A DNA stretch of 64,000 nucleotides from Streptomyces vietnamensis (GTDB taxonomy: Bacteria; Actinomycetota; Actinomycetes; Streptomycetales; Streptomycetaceae): assembly GCF_000830005.1 (NCBI RefSeq), contig NZ_CP010407.1, positions 7,204,001 to 7,268,000 on the forward strand, read 5' to 3'. This document shows, piece by piece, positions 44,232 to 53,561 of the stretch (position 1 is the stretch's first letter; the number at the start of each line of letters is the position of its first letter). A program made the position numbers and the translations under genes. The notes beneath the pieces were generated by a model that saw only the letters and a program-made list of their open reading frames with translations, searched no databases and had not been told where the DNA came from.

Positions 44232-45303
44232 ACGCCCAGGGCTCAGCGTCCGACTGAAACTCACCCTCAGCTACGCCGGGTTCCTCGCCGTCGCCGGCGC
44301 CCTCCTGCTGGCCGTGGTGTGGGGGTTCCTGCTGCGCTACGTACCCGACAAGCCGCAGGGCCTTCTCGGGATCTCGCCCAACCGCTACCTCCTCGTGCAC
44401 ACCTTCGCCCCCGCCGCGGCCGTGGCGATGGCCGTCCTGCTCGTCCTCGGCCTCGTCGGGGGATGGTTCCTCGCCGGCCGGATGCTCGCACCGCTCACCC
44501 GGATCACGGCCGCGGCACGGGCGGCCGGGGAGGGATCGCTGTCCCACCGGATCCGTATGAAAGGCCGGCAGGACGAGTTCCGTGAACTCTCCGACGCGTT
44601 CGACACCATGCTCGAACAACTCGAGTCGCACGTCGCCGAGCAGCAACGGTTCGCCGCGAACGCCTCCCACGAACTGCGCACCCCGCTGGCCATCTCGCAG
44701 ACACTGCTCGACGTCGCCCGCAGGGACCCCACGCGGGACCGGGACGAACTCCTGGAACGCCTGCAGGTGGTGAACACGCGCGCGATCGACCTCACCGAGG
44801 CCCTCCTGTTGCTCAGCCGCAGCGACCGGGGGAACATCCACCGCGAGAGCGTCGACCTCTCCCTCGTCGCCGAAGAGGCCGCCGAAACCCTCCTTCCCCT
44901 CGCCGAACAGCGAGGGATCACGCTCGACGTCACCGGCGGAGCGGCACGGACCGGCGGCTCCGCGGAGCTCCTGCTGCGGATGGTGACGAACCTCGTCCAG
45001 AACGCCGTCGTCCACAACCTCCCCGCCGGTGGCACCGTGACGGTCCACACCGAAGCCCGGGGCGGGGCGAGCGTGGTGCGGGTCGAGAACACGGGGCATC
45101 CACTCCCACCGGAACTGGTGCCGACCCTCACCGAACCCTTCCAGCGCGGAACGCAACGGGCCCGCACCGACGAGCACGCCGGTGTCGGCCTCGGCCTGGC
45201 CATCGTGCACAGCATCGTCCGCGCCCACGACGGCACCCTCGACCTCGCCCCCCGCCCCGCCGGTGGCCTCGTCGCCACGGTCCGGCTCCCCGGCACGCCG
45301 TAG
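44224..45303 (+). CDS. Sensor histidine kinase
   Basis: 359 aa. Two membrane helices (about 14-36 and 62-84) enclose a very short outer loop of about 25 residues, then a HAMP domain, His149 in the H-box NASHELRTPLA, N-box NLVQNAVVHN and G-box GVGLGLAIV. The short loop suggests sensing within the membrane or by a partner, as in VanS-like or intramembrane-sensing kinases. It overlaps the regulator gene, so they form one unit; an intrinsic terminator follows. Confidence 0.92.
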
Positions 45304-45381
45304 GACTTTTTCACGAGTGTTGCGGATGTCTGTGTCATCCGTGTCGGTGCGTGTCGGGGCCTTGTCGTTCCCATGAAGAGC

Positions 45382-45420
45382 AAGGGGGCAAATCCGGCAC
45401 GAGTACCCGGACCCCCTTTT
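45382..45420 (+). terminator. Intrinsic terminator after the two-component pair
   Basis: AAGGGGG, inner TCCGG, loop, CCGGA, CCCCCTTTT: a stem with an inner bulge ending in a T-run, unusual here in having the classic T tract. It lies 80 bases after the kinase stop. Confidence 0.7.
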
Positions 45421-45434
45421 ATGTCACGTGACAT
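45421..45434. promoter_or_regulatory. Perfect 14-bp palindrome upstream of the M4 peptidase
   Basis: ATGTCACGTGACAT, 103 bases before the start at 45537, directly after the T-run. The core CACGTG and full symmetry fit a dimeric regulator site. No neighbour can be named as the binding protein. Confidence 0.5.
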
Positions 45435-45536
45435 GTGCGCGACGGGCTGCGAGTGTCCCTGCCCATCAAGGCAGTCCTCCTTGAACGGGTGGGCGGCGAT
45501 CCCGCCCAACTCCCCATGACTCTTTGGAGAAACCAC

Positions 45537-47204
45537 ATGTCCTCGCTTTCCCCCACAGGCGGCACGGCGCGACGTCTCGCCCTCACCTCCGGCGCCGTCG
45601 TCCTCACCGGCACCCTGATCGCCGCCGGCGCCGCCACCGCGTCGGCGGGTGCCGCCCCGAAGCCCTCCGGCGACACGTCCCCCGCGGCCACCGCCTCGTC
45701 GCTCGGCCTCGGCGCCAAGGAGAAGCTGGTCGTCAAGGACGTCGTCAAGGACGCCGACGGCACGGTCCACACCCGCTACGAGCGCACCTACGCCGGCCTC
45801 CCCGTCCTCGGCGGCGACCTCATCGTCCACCGCGCCGCCGACGGCGCCGTCAAGGACGTCACCAAGGCCGTCAAGGCCGCCATCAAGGTCGCCTCGCTCA
45901 CCCCGAAGCAGACCCCGACCGCCGCCAAGTCCGCCGCGGTCAAGGCCGCCAAGGTCGCGCGGACCGCGGGTGCCGCCACCGGCGAAGCCCCCCGCAAGGT
46001 CATCTGGGCCGCCGACGGCAAGCCCGTCCTCGCCTACGAGACCGTCGTCAGCGGCACCCAGGACGACGGCGTCACGCCGAGCCTGCTGCGCGTCGTCACC
46101 GACGCCGACACCGGCAAGAAGCTGTACGAGCAGCAGCTGATCGACGACATAGCCGACGGCATCACCGCCAGGGGCGGCTCCGCGGCCGCCAAGCCGGGCA
46201 GCCCCCAGGTCGGCGCGGTCGGCACCGGCGCCAGCCAGTACAGCGGCACCGTCAACGTCAACACCACCACGTCGTCGAAGGGCTTCGACCTCGTCGACAC
46301 CGTGCGCGGCGGCTCCAGCACCGTCGACTTCCAGCACCGGACGGGCGGCAAGGGCGTCCTGTTCAGCGACGCGGACAACGTCTGGGGCGACGGCACCCCC
46401 GGCAACAACCAGACCGCCGCCGTCGACGCCGCCTACGGCGCCGCCAAGACCTGGGACTTCTACAAGGACGTCCTGCACCGCAACGGCATCAAGAACGACG
46501 GCCGGGCCCCGGTCTCCCGGGTCCACTACGGCAACGCCTACCAGAACGCCTTCTGGGACGACCAGTCCTTCACCATCACCTACGGCGACGGCGCGAACAA
46601 CCAGCACCCGCTGACCCAGCTCGACGTGGCCGGCCACGAGTTCAGCCACGGAGTCACCTCCGCCACCGCCGGTCTGCAGTACTCCGGCGAGTCCGGCGGC
46701 CTGAACGAGGCCACCTCGGACATCTTCGGCACCGCGGTGGAGTGGAACGCGAACAACGCCCAGGACCCGGGCGACTACCTGCTCGGCGAGAAGATCGACA
46801 TCTTCGGCAACGGCAAGCCGCTGCGCTACCAGGACCAGCCCAGCAAGGACGGCCGCGGCTCGGCCGACTACTGGAGCGCCGGCGTCGGCAACCTCAACGT
46901 GCACTACTCCTCCGGTGTCGCCAACCACTTCTTCTACCTGCTGTCCGAGGGCAGCGGCGCGAAGGACATCAACGGCGTGCACTACGACAGCCCGACCGTC
47001 GACGGTTCCACGGTCACCGGCATCGGCCGCGACAAGGCCGTGCAGATCTGGTACAAGGCGCTGACCACGTACTTCACCTCCACCACCGACTACCACGGCG
47101 CCCGTGAGGGCACCCTGAAGGCGGCCGCCGACCTCTACGGCGCGGGCAGCGCCGAGGTCCGGGCCGTGGACGCCGCCTGGGCGGGGGTGAACGTCAAGGC
47201 CTGA
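45537..47204 (+). CDS. Secreted M4 neutral metallopeptidase (thermolysin family)
   Basis: 555 aa prepro-enzyme. Signal peptide (residues 1-38, ending near ATASA), FTP and PepSY pro-region (about 50-220), then the catalytic domain. Zinc ligands His367 and His371 with catalytic Glu368 lie in GHEFSHGV; the third ligand Glu391 in GGLNEATSD is 20 residues after His371, as in thermolysin. The pro-region is unusually Lys/Ala-rich (VKAAIKVASLTPKQ, KSAAVKAAKVAR). GGAGA lies six bases before the ATG. The enzyme degrades proteins outside the cell; the palindrome at 45421 may control it. A 20-bp hairpin follows. Confidence 0.94.
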   Translation: MSSLSPTGGTARRLALTSGAVVLTGTLIAAGAATASAGAAPKPSGDTSPAATASSLGLGAKEKLVVKDVVKDADGTVHTRYERTYAGLPVLGGDLIVHRAADGAVKDVTKAVKAAIKVASLTPKQTPTAAKSAAVKAAKVARTAGAATGEAPRKVIWAADGKPVLAYETVVSGTQDDGVTPSLLRVVTDADTGKKLYEQQLIDDIADGITARGGSAAAKPGSPQVGAVGTGASQYSGTVNVNTTTSSKGFDLVDTVRGGSSTVDFQHRTGGKGVLFSDADNVWGDGTPGNNQTAAVDAAYGAAKTWDFYKDVLHRNGIKNDGRAPVSRVHYGNAYQNAFWDDQSFTITYGDGANNQHPLTQLDVAGHEFSHGVTSATAGLQYSGESGGLNEATSDIFGTAVEWNANNAQDPGDYLLGEKIDIFGNGKPLRYQDQPSKDGRGSADYWSAGVGNLNVHYSSGVANHFFYLLSEGSGAKDINGVHYDSPTVDGSTVTGIGRDKAVQIWYKALTTYFTSTTDYHGAREGTLKAAADLYGAGSAEVRAVDAAWAGVNVKA

Positions 47205-47320
47205 GCCGTACGGCGGTGAACACGGGTGGATGAGGGGCGGTGCTCGGACTACCGGGCACCGCCCCACACGTGTCCGCCCACCAGCCCAGGAAACCGGCAC
47301 TCCCGAGTCGACCGACACAC

Positions 47321-47364
47321 CTTCGGCCTGTGCCCCCGGACTGATCCGGGGGCACAGGCCGAAG
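47321..47364. terminator. Strong bidirectional terminator
   Basis: A perfect 20-bp stem (47321-47340 with 47345-47364) around CTGA, between the convergent M4 peptidase and solute-binding genes, 13 bases from the latter's stop. Confidence 0.9.
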
Positions 47365-47377
47365 ACGCAGGAGAGGT

Positions 47378-49105
47378 TTACTTCTGCCAGCCCACCGTTT
47401 CGGGCAGGGGCGTGCCGAAGATGGTGGCGCCGACGTTGGCCAGGCCGTTCTTGACGCCGTAGATGGACGGGCCGCTGAACAGGGGCAGGTAGCCGTACTG
47501 TGCCAGCGCCTTGCGCTCGACGGCGTTGGCCTCGGTCGTCTGCCGGGTGGGGTCGGCGATCGCGGAGACGGCGTGGATCTCCTTGTCGAGTGCGGGGGAG
47601 CCGATGCTCACGATGTTGGAGGCGCTGTCGGTGCAGTAGAACTCGCACAGGTAGCGGGTGCCGAACGGGTCCCCGGCGCGGTTGCCGACGAGGAAGATGT
47701 CGAAGCTGCGGTCGGTGAGGATCTTGGCGAAGTCGGCCTCGGTGGAGTTCTTGAGGTCCACCTGGATGCCGACCGGCTTGAGCATCTGCACGAGGGCGCC
47801 GGCGGTGGCCTTCTCCAGCGGGTCGTCGCCGCGCAGGGTGTAGGTGACGGTGAGCTTCTTGCCGTCCTTCTCCCGGATGCCGTCGGCGCCGGGCTTCCAG
47901 CCCGCGGCGTCCAGGGTCTTCCTGGCGCCCTCCGGGTCGTGCTTGATCACGGCGCCGACGTTGTCGGAGTAGCCCTTCTGGAAGCTGAAGAGCAGCAGGG
48001 AGCCGGGCAGGGGCTCGCTGTAGTCGCCGAGGCCCTGGAACTGGATCTTGGCGATCTGGGTCCGGTCGATGCTCTCCAGGAGCGCCTTGCGCACCTGTAT
48101 GTCCTGCAGGTGGGGCGATTTGGCGTTGACGTAGAAGGAGTACGCGAACGGGCTGCCGCCCTGGCGGATCTCGGTGCCCTGGACGCCGGAGAGCCGCTTC
48201 AGGCCCTCGGCGTCGCCGGCGGAGGTGTAGTCGATCTGGCCGTTCTTGAAGGCGTTGGCCGCGGCGTCCGACTCCAGGTTGACGTAGACGCGCTTGTCGA
48301 GCCTGCCCTTCCTGCCCCACCACTTGGGGTTGCGCACGAAGGTGAGGTCGCCGCCCTTGGCGTCGAACTTCCCGACGGTGTACGGGCCCGCGCCCCACTC
48401 GGGGTGGACCTTCTTGACGTAGGCCTCGTTGTATCCGGCGACGGTGGCGGCCTTGGGGTGCAGGAACGTGGTGAACAGGCTCGACCACCAGGGGGCGACG
48501 CCCTTGAAGTCGATGACCGCCTGCTTGTCGTCCTTGCCGCGGGTGACCGAGGTGATGTGGCTGTAGCCCTCGGTGTCGGTGGCGTTGTACTTCTTGTCGG
48601 CGCCGTTGTTGGCCTGCCAGGTCGCCCTGACGGCCGTCCAGTCGATCGGGGTGCCGTCGTTGTAGGTGGCCTTGGGGTTGAGGGTGAGGACCACTCGCTG
48701 GTTCCCGCCGGTGACGCTCACCTTGACGTCGGCGAGGTAGTCGGGGTTGTACTGCGTCTCGCCGGTGGGGGAGTACGTGATGACGTCCGGGTTGTACCAG
48801 AACCAGACGCGCTTGGCGGTGAGCGTGGCGTTGGCGTTGAACGGGTTGCCCTGGTCGTCGATGGTGCCGGCGGTGGTGTAGGTGCCGCCCTCCTTGACGC
48901 TGTCGTAGGGCTGGGGGTTGTAGTCGACCTTCGCCGAGGCCGCGGCGGGGGCCGCGCCCTTCTCGGAGGCCTTTCCGGCGCCCGGCGTGCCGGGCCCGGA
49001 GGCGCTGCAGGCCGAGACGGCGAGCGTGAGGGCCGCGGTGAGGGCGGCTGCGGGGACGGCGATGCTCGATCGCATGCTCGATCGCATGGCGGAGTGGATC
49101 CTCAT
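47378..49105 (-). CDS. Peptide-type ABC transporter solute-binding lipoprotein (family 5)
   Basis: 575 aa. A signal peptide ends in the lipobox VSAC with Cys33 as the lipidation site. The body is an SBP_bac_5 (OppA/DppA) fold: TPIDWTAVRATWQ, WGAGPYTVGKFD, NPKWWG, DIQVRKALLESIDR. It captures peptides or similar ligands at the outer membrane face and hands them to the permeases. The start is uncertain: ATG 49105 touches AAGGA directly, and ATG 49087 (12 bases after GAGGA) also gives a good signal peptide. It is last in the operon 53141-47378. Confidence 0.92.
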   Translation of the reverse strand: MRIHSAMRSSMRSSIAVPAAALTAALTLAVSACSASGPGTPGAGKASEKGAAPAAASAKVDYNPQPYDSVKEGGTYTTAGTIDDQGNPFNANATLTAKRVWFWYNPDVITYSPTGETQYNPDYLADVKVSVTGGNQRVVLTLNPKATYNDGTPIDWTAVRATWQANNGADKKYNATDTEGYSHITSVTRGKDDKQAVIDFKGVAPWWSSLFTTFLHPKAATVAGYNEAYVKKVHPEWGAGPYTVGKFDAKGGDLTFVRNPKWWGRKGRLDKRVYVNLESDAAANAFKNGQIDYTSAGDAEGLKRLSGVQGTEIRQGGSPFAYSFYVNAKSPHLQDIQVRKALLESIDRTQIAKIQFQGLGDYSEPLPGSLLLFSFQKGYSDNVGAVIKHDPEGARKTLDAAGWKPGADGIREKDGKKLTVTYTLRGDDPLEKATAGALVQMLKPVGIQVDLKNSTEADFAKILTDRSFDIFLVGNRAGDPFGTRYLCEFYCTDSASNIVSIGSPALDKEIHAVSAIADPTRQTTEANAVERKALAQYGYLPLFSGPSIYGVKNGLANVGATIFGTPLPETVGWQK

Positions 49106-49160
49106 TCCTTCATGGGGGGCGACACCATGGGGTGCGGTGTCGGCGTGATGGGGCCCGATG

Positions 49161-51308
49161 TCAGCGGGCGTGGCAGGCGTGGCGGTGGCCGGTGCCGGGT
49201 GCCGCCGGGCCCAGGGCGGGCCGTTGCGTACGGCATCGCTCCCGCAGCCCGTCGTCGAGCAGCCGGTACAGCGGGCAGCGGTCGACGAAGACGCAGCCCT
49301 GGGGGAGGTTCGACGCGCTCGGCTGGTCGCCTTCGAGCACGATCCGCTCGCGGGAGCGCTCGTGCCGCGGGTCGGGCACCGGGATGGCCGAGAGCAGGGC
49401 CTCGGTGTACGGGTGCCGGGGGTTCGCGAAGAGTGCCTCGGTGCTGCCGGTCTCGACGATGTGCCCGAGGTACATGACCGCGATGCGGTCGGCGAAGTGC
49501 CGCATCACGGCCAGGTCGTGCGCGACGACCAGGTACGCCAGGCCGAGTTCGCGCCCCAGTCGGGCGAGCAGGTTGACGACGCCCGCCTGCACGGACACGT
49601 CCAGGGCCGAGACGGGCTCGTCCAGGACCACGATCCGGGGTCGGGTCGCCAGGGCGCGGGCGATGCCGACGCGCTGGCGCTGCCCGCCGGAGAGGGCCCC
49701 GGGGAAGCGGTCCGCCATCGAGGCGTCGAGACCGACCATGCCCAGGAGTTCGGCCACCCGGGCCCGGATCGCCGTCCGGTCGACGCCGACCGCTTGCAGC
49801 GGTTCGGCGAGCAGCTGGAAGACCGGGAGCCGCGGGTCGAGGGACCCCATGGGGTCCTGCATGACGATCTGCACCGCGCCGCGGAGCTCCCGCAGCCGCT
49901 CGGCGGAGCCGGAGCCGGAGTCGGAGCCGGAGCCGGAGCGGGAACGGGAACGGGAGCCCGAGCCGAGGTCGGCGACGTCCGTGCCCGCGATCTCGATCCG
50001 GCCGCTCTCCGGCGGCCTGAGCCGCAGGATCTCCAGGAGCGTGGTGGTCTTGCCGCTGCCGGACTCGCCCACTAGGCCCAGGGTTTCGCCGGCCCGCAGC
50101 TCGAAGTCGACGTCGCTGACCGCGTGGAGCGTGCCGACGCGGCGCTTGAGGAACGCGCCCTTGGTGACGGGGAAGGTCTTGCCGAGGCCCGACACCCGCA
50201 GGACGACCTCCCCGGGAGGGGCCTCCGGGGTGTCCGGGGCCTCCGGCGCGGGGAACAGCGCCTCCGCCGTCAGCCGGCCGTCGGCGATCTCGTCCGCGCG
50301 CAGGCAGGCGACGTCCCCGTGCCCGGCGACGGGTGTCGCCGCCGGTTCCCGCGTACGGCAGGCGTCGAGCACGGCGGGGCACCGGTCCGCGAAGGGACAG
50401 CCGGTCGGAAGCGACGCCGGCGACGGGGGTTCGCCCCCGATCGGCACCAGCGGGCGGTCCTTCGGGGCGTCGGGGCGGGGCACCGCGCCGAGCAGGCCGA
50501 TCGTGTACGGCATGGTGGGCCGCCGGAACAGCTCGTCGGCGCCCGCCCGTTCCACGATCCGCCCGGCGTACATCACGGCGACCTCGTCGGCGTATCCGGC
50601 GACGACACCGAGGTCGTGCGTGATCAGCACGACCCCCGCGCCGGTCTCGGCCTGCGCGGTCCGCAACACGTCCAGGATCTGGGCCTGCACGGTCACGTCG
50701 AGGGCGGTGGTGGGCTCGTCGGCCACGATGACGGACGGCGCGTTCGCCATGGCCAGGGCGATGACGACGCGCTGGCGCATCCCGCCGGAGAACTCGTGCG
50801 GGAACGACCGTGCCCTGCGCCGCGGTTCGGGTATGCCGACCAGGTCGAGCAGTTCGACCGCACGGTTCCACGCCGCCTGCTTCGTGAGGTCCTGGTGCAC
50901 GCGCAGCGCGTCGGAGAGGAGCCGGCCGACCGAGTGGATCGGGGTCAGCGCGGACAGCGGGTCCTGGAAGACCATGCCGATCTCCTTGCCGCGCACCCGG
51001 GACAGCCGGCGGTCGTCCAGACCGACGAGGTCGCGGCCGCCGAGCAGCACCTCGCCCGACACCCGGGCGGTCGGCGGCAGCAGCCCCATGATGCCCATCG
51101 CGGTCGCGGACTTGCCCGACCCGGACTCGCCGACGATGCCGAGGGTCCGGCCGGGCAGCACGTCGAAGCTGACCCCGCGCACCGCCTCGACGGGTCCCGT
51201 CTCGGACGGGAAGGAGATCCGCAGGTCCCGCACCGACAGGACGGGCGTCAGCGCGGTGTCGCGCGAGGGCGACTCGGGGGCAGGAGCAGGAGGAAGGGTG
51301 AACGTCAT
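49161..51308 (-). CDS. Fused Opp/Dpp-type ABC ATPase (two nucleotide-binding domains)
   Basis: 715 aa holding both ATPases (OppD and OppF types). First: Walker A GESGSGKSA, Q-loop QDPLSAL, signature FSGGM, Walker B VIVADEP. Second: GESGSGKTT, QDPMGSL, signature LSGGQ, Walker B IVVLDEP. Each half ends with the Cys-rich oligopeptide C-terminal motif (GCPFADRCP, GCVFVDRCP). In the second half, between Walker A and the Q-loop, a 20-residue run of only Gly, Ser, Arg and one Asp is encoded by near-perfect 6-bp repeats. The ATG overlaps the upstream permease stop by four bases. Confidence 0.93.
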   Translation of the reverse strand: MTFTLPPAPAPESPSRDTALTPVLSVRDLRISFPSETGPVEAVRGVSFDVLPGRTLGIVGESGSGKSATAMGIMGLLPPTARVSGEVLLGGRDLVGLDDRRLSRVRGKEIGMVFQDPLSALTPIHSVGRLLSDALRVHQDLTKQAAWNRAVELLDLVGIPEPRRRARSFPHEFSGGMRQRVVIALAMANAPSVIVADEPTTALDVTVQAQILDVLRTAQAETGAGVVLITHDLGVVAGYADEVAVMYAGRIVERAGADELFRRPTMPYTIGLLGAVPRPDAPKDRPLVPIGGEPPSPASLPTGCPFADRCPAVLDACRTREPAATPVAGHGDVACLRADEIADGRLTAEALFPAPEAPDTPEAPPGEVVLRVSGLGKTFPVTKGAFLKRRVGTLHAVSDVDFELRAGETLGLVGESGSGKTTTLLEILRLRPPESGRIEIAGTDVADLGSGSRSRSRSGSGSDSGSGSAERLRELRGAVQIVMQDPMGSLDPRLPVFQLLAEPLQAVGVDRTAIRARVAELLGMVGLDASMADRFPGALSGGQRQRVGIARALATRPRIVVLDEPVSALDVSVQAGVVNLLARLGRELGLAYLVVAHDLAVMRHFADRIAVMYLGHIVETGSTEALFANPRHPYTEALLSAIPVPDPRHERSRERIVLEGDQPSASNLPQGCVFVDRCPLYRLLDDGLRERCRTQRPALGPAAPGTGHRHACHAR
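49904..49967 (-). repeat. Hexanucleotide repeat coding a Gly/Ser/Arg linker
   Basis: About ten copies of GGAGCC/GGAACG-type hexamers (plus strand) inside the ATPase gene, giving alternating GS and RS residues. Copy-number change by slippage would stay in frame. Confidence 0.8.
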
Positions 51309-52156
51309 CGTGCGCCTCCCGAGGCCGCCGATACGGAGGTGGGGTCGAGGGCGTCCCGCAGCCCGTCGCCGACGAGCGTCATCGACACCGTGAGCAGCAC
51401 GACGAGGCCGGCGGGGAACGCGAACAGCCACGGGGCGCTGGTGATGGTGCCGGAGCCGTCGGCGAGCATGGTGCCCAGCGACACGTCGGGGGTCTGGACG
51501 CCGAAACCGAGGAACGACAGGGCCGTCTCGCTGAGGACGGTGGCGACGATCCCGAGGGTCAGGTTGACCACGAGGAGGGAGCCCAGGTTGGGGATGATGT
51601 GCCGCAGCACGATCCGCCACGGCCGTACTCCCATGAACTCGGCGGCCAGCACGTAGTCGCGTTCGCGCAGCGACGTGGACAGCGACCAGACGACGCGGGC
51701 GGTCGTCATCCAGCCGAAGACGGTGAGTACGAGGATCAGCACCCGCCAGTCGCCGGCGAGCCGGTGCGAGACGAGGGCGAGGATCAGGAACGACGGGACC
51801 ACGAGCAGGAAGTGGATGACCGCCAGGGTCAGCTTCTCCACCCTGCCGCCGAGGTACGCGGCTCCCGCGCCGATCAACGCGGCGAGGACGATCGTCAGCA
51901 CCGACACGCTGACGGCGATCACCAGCGAACGCCGCAGACCGTGCACGGCCTCGGCGTACACGTCGTTCCCGCCCTGGTTGGTGCCGAACCAGTGGGCCGC
52001 GCCCGGCGGTTGGGTGAGCGCGGTGAAGTCCGCGTCGGTGTACGCGAAGGGCGAGAACAGGCCGCCGAGCACACTGAACAGCACCAGGAGCACGAAGAGC
52101 GCCACGCCGAGCAGGGCCCCGCGATTGCGGCCGAAGCGCCGCAGGTACAGCGTCAC
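51305..52156 (-). CDS. Peptide-type ABC permease (DppC/OppC-like)
   Basis: 283 aa with six membrane helices. The permease contact motif is FMGVRPWRIVLRHIIPNLGS (EAA loop). The N-terminal OppC_N segment is present (FGRNRGALLGVALFVLLVLF). Starts with GTG at 52156, one base after the DppB-like stop, and overlaps the ATPase start by four bases, so all are co-translated. Confidence 0.93.
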   Translation of the reverse strand: MTLYLRRFGRNRGALLGVALFVLLVLFSVLGGLFSPFAYTDADFTALTQPPGAAHWFGTNQGGNDVYAEAVHGLRRSLVIAVSVSVLTIVLAALIGAGAAYLGGRVEKLTLAVIHFLLVVPSFLILALVSHRLAGDWRVLILVLTVFGWMTTARVVWSLSTSLRERDYVLAAEFMGVRPWRIVLRHIIPNLGSLLVVNLTLGIVATVLSETALSFLGFGVQTPDVSLGTMLADGSGTITSAPWLFAFPAGLVVLLTVSMTLVGDGLRDALDPTSVSAASGGAR

Positions 52157-52157
52157 G

Positions 52158-53141
52158 TCAGCTCACCCGCACCCGTGGGTCGAGGAGGACGACGGCGATG
52201 TCGGCGAGGATCGCGCCGATCGCGGTCATGGCCGCGCCGAACGCCGCCACCGCGACGGTGCCGTGCACGTCGTTCTTGCCGATGGTCTGGATGAAGTACT
52301 GGCCCATGCCGTTCCAGCCGAAGACGGTCTCGGTGATGACCGCGCCCGTGAAGACGGCGGGGATGCCGAAGGCCACGGAGGTGGCGGTCGGGATCAGCGA
52401 GGCGCGCAGCGCGTGGCGGCGGATCGCCTGGGCGCGGGTGAGGCCGGTGGCGCGCGCGGTGCGCACGTAGTCCGAGCCGATGGCGTCGAGCAGCAGCGTG
52501 CGCTGGGTCAGGTGATAGCCCACGTACCCGAGGAGCGTCAGGCTCAGCGTCGGCAGGACGAGGTGCTGCACCCGGTCGACCACCGTGGGCAGCAGGCCCT
52601 CGACGGTCGGGGACTTCTCGCCCGCGACGTACAGGAAGCGCAGCCCGAGGCTCTGGTTGAGCCAGATCCCGAGGAGGACGACGGCCAACGCGGCGACGGC
52701 GGTGGGGATGTTGAACAGGAACACCGACACCAGCTGCGTGATCCGGTCCCACCAGCCGTACTGCCGGGACGCGGTGGACACGCTCAGACCGACACCGACG
52801 AGCACCGACAGGAGGGTGGCGGCGGTGACCAGCTGGCCGCTGACCAGCACCCGGAAACCGATCTCGCCGTTGACCGAGGCCCCGACCGGGGACTTCCCCC
52901 AGTCGAAGTGCAGCACCACGTCGCTGAACCAGTGCCACCACCGGTCCACCAGCGGCACCCGGGGGTCGAGGTTGTAGGGCGCCAGGGCCTGGTCGATCTC
53001 CGCCTCGGTGCGGACCGGGCGGGTGTCCTTGTAGTTGGACCTCGGGTCGAGGAACCAGGCGGCGAGTACGTACGTGACGTTGGTGGCGACCACGATCATG
53101 GCCAGCCAGCCGGCCGTCTTGCGCATCACGTGACGGAGCAC
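52158..53141 (-). CDS. Peptide-type ABC permease (DppB/OppB-like)
   Basis: 327 aa with six membrane helices and the EAA loop YVRTARATGLTRAQAIRRHALR. It pairs with the DppC-like protein to form the channel. The GTG at 53141 has GGAAGG seven bases upstream; an ATG at 53126 lacks a ribosome site. First gene of the operon; its promoter lies in 53142-53561. Confidence 0.92.
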   Translation of the reverse strand: MLRHVMRKTAGWLAMIVVATNVTYVLAAWFLDPRSNYKDTRPVRTEAEIDQALAPYNLDPRVPLVDRWWHWFSDVVLHFDWGKSPVGASVNGEIGFRVLVSGQLVTAATLLSVLVGVGLSVSTASRQYGWWDRITQLVSVFLFNIPTAVAALAVVLLGIWLNQSLGLRFLYVAGEKSPTVEGLLPTVVDRVQHLVLPTLSLTLLGYVGYHLTQRTLLLDAIGSDYVRTARATGLTRAQAIRRHALRASLIPTATSVAFGIPAVFTGAVITETVFGWNGMGQYFIQTIGKNDVHGTVAVAAFGAAMTAIGAILADIAVVLLDPRVRVS

Positions 53142-53561
53142 GACCCCGCCTTCCCGCGCGCCGGAGTGAGGGCGGCGGTACGAGGTGCGGCGGTGTGGGC
53201 CGTACGGAGGGCCGGCGGGGGTGTGCCGGTTCTGGGCATGCTCGACGTGCTTTCTGAGGGGGGTGGAAAGGCGCAGCCGATCCGGGCGGCGCTGCGCTCG
53301 CGGTGCGATGCGGGCTCGATGCCTCTGAATGCCTCTGAATCGGAGGAGGGCGATCCCGACTTCGAGTCATTTTGTTGTCATGATCCGCACCGTGGGAAGT
53401 ATTCGCAGGTGCCTGTCATGTGACTGCAAGGCGCACGTCACAATCGCCCGCCGACGAACTCCGCCCGTTCGAAAGGGGTGGGGGCGGCTACCGGCGGGTA
53501 ACGTGTCGCGTGCCGGCATGCCCGCACGGACGGCGATCCCCTTCCGGGAACTGGAGGACAC
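53142..53561. other. Divergent promoter region, peptide importer / dienelactone hydrolase
   Basis: 420 bases with no supported gene. It holds a 10-bp direct repeat GCCTCTGAAT (53321-53330 and 53331-53340) and an AT-richer stretch at about 53360-53430 (CATTTTGTTGTCATGATCC), the most likely promoter area. Both flanking genes start outward from it. Confidence 0.5.
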
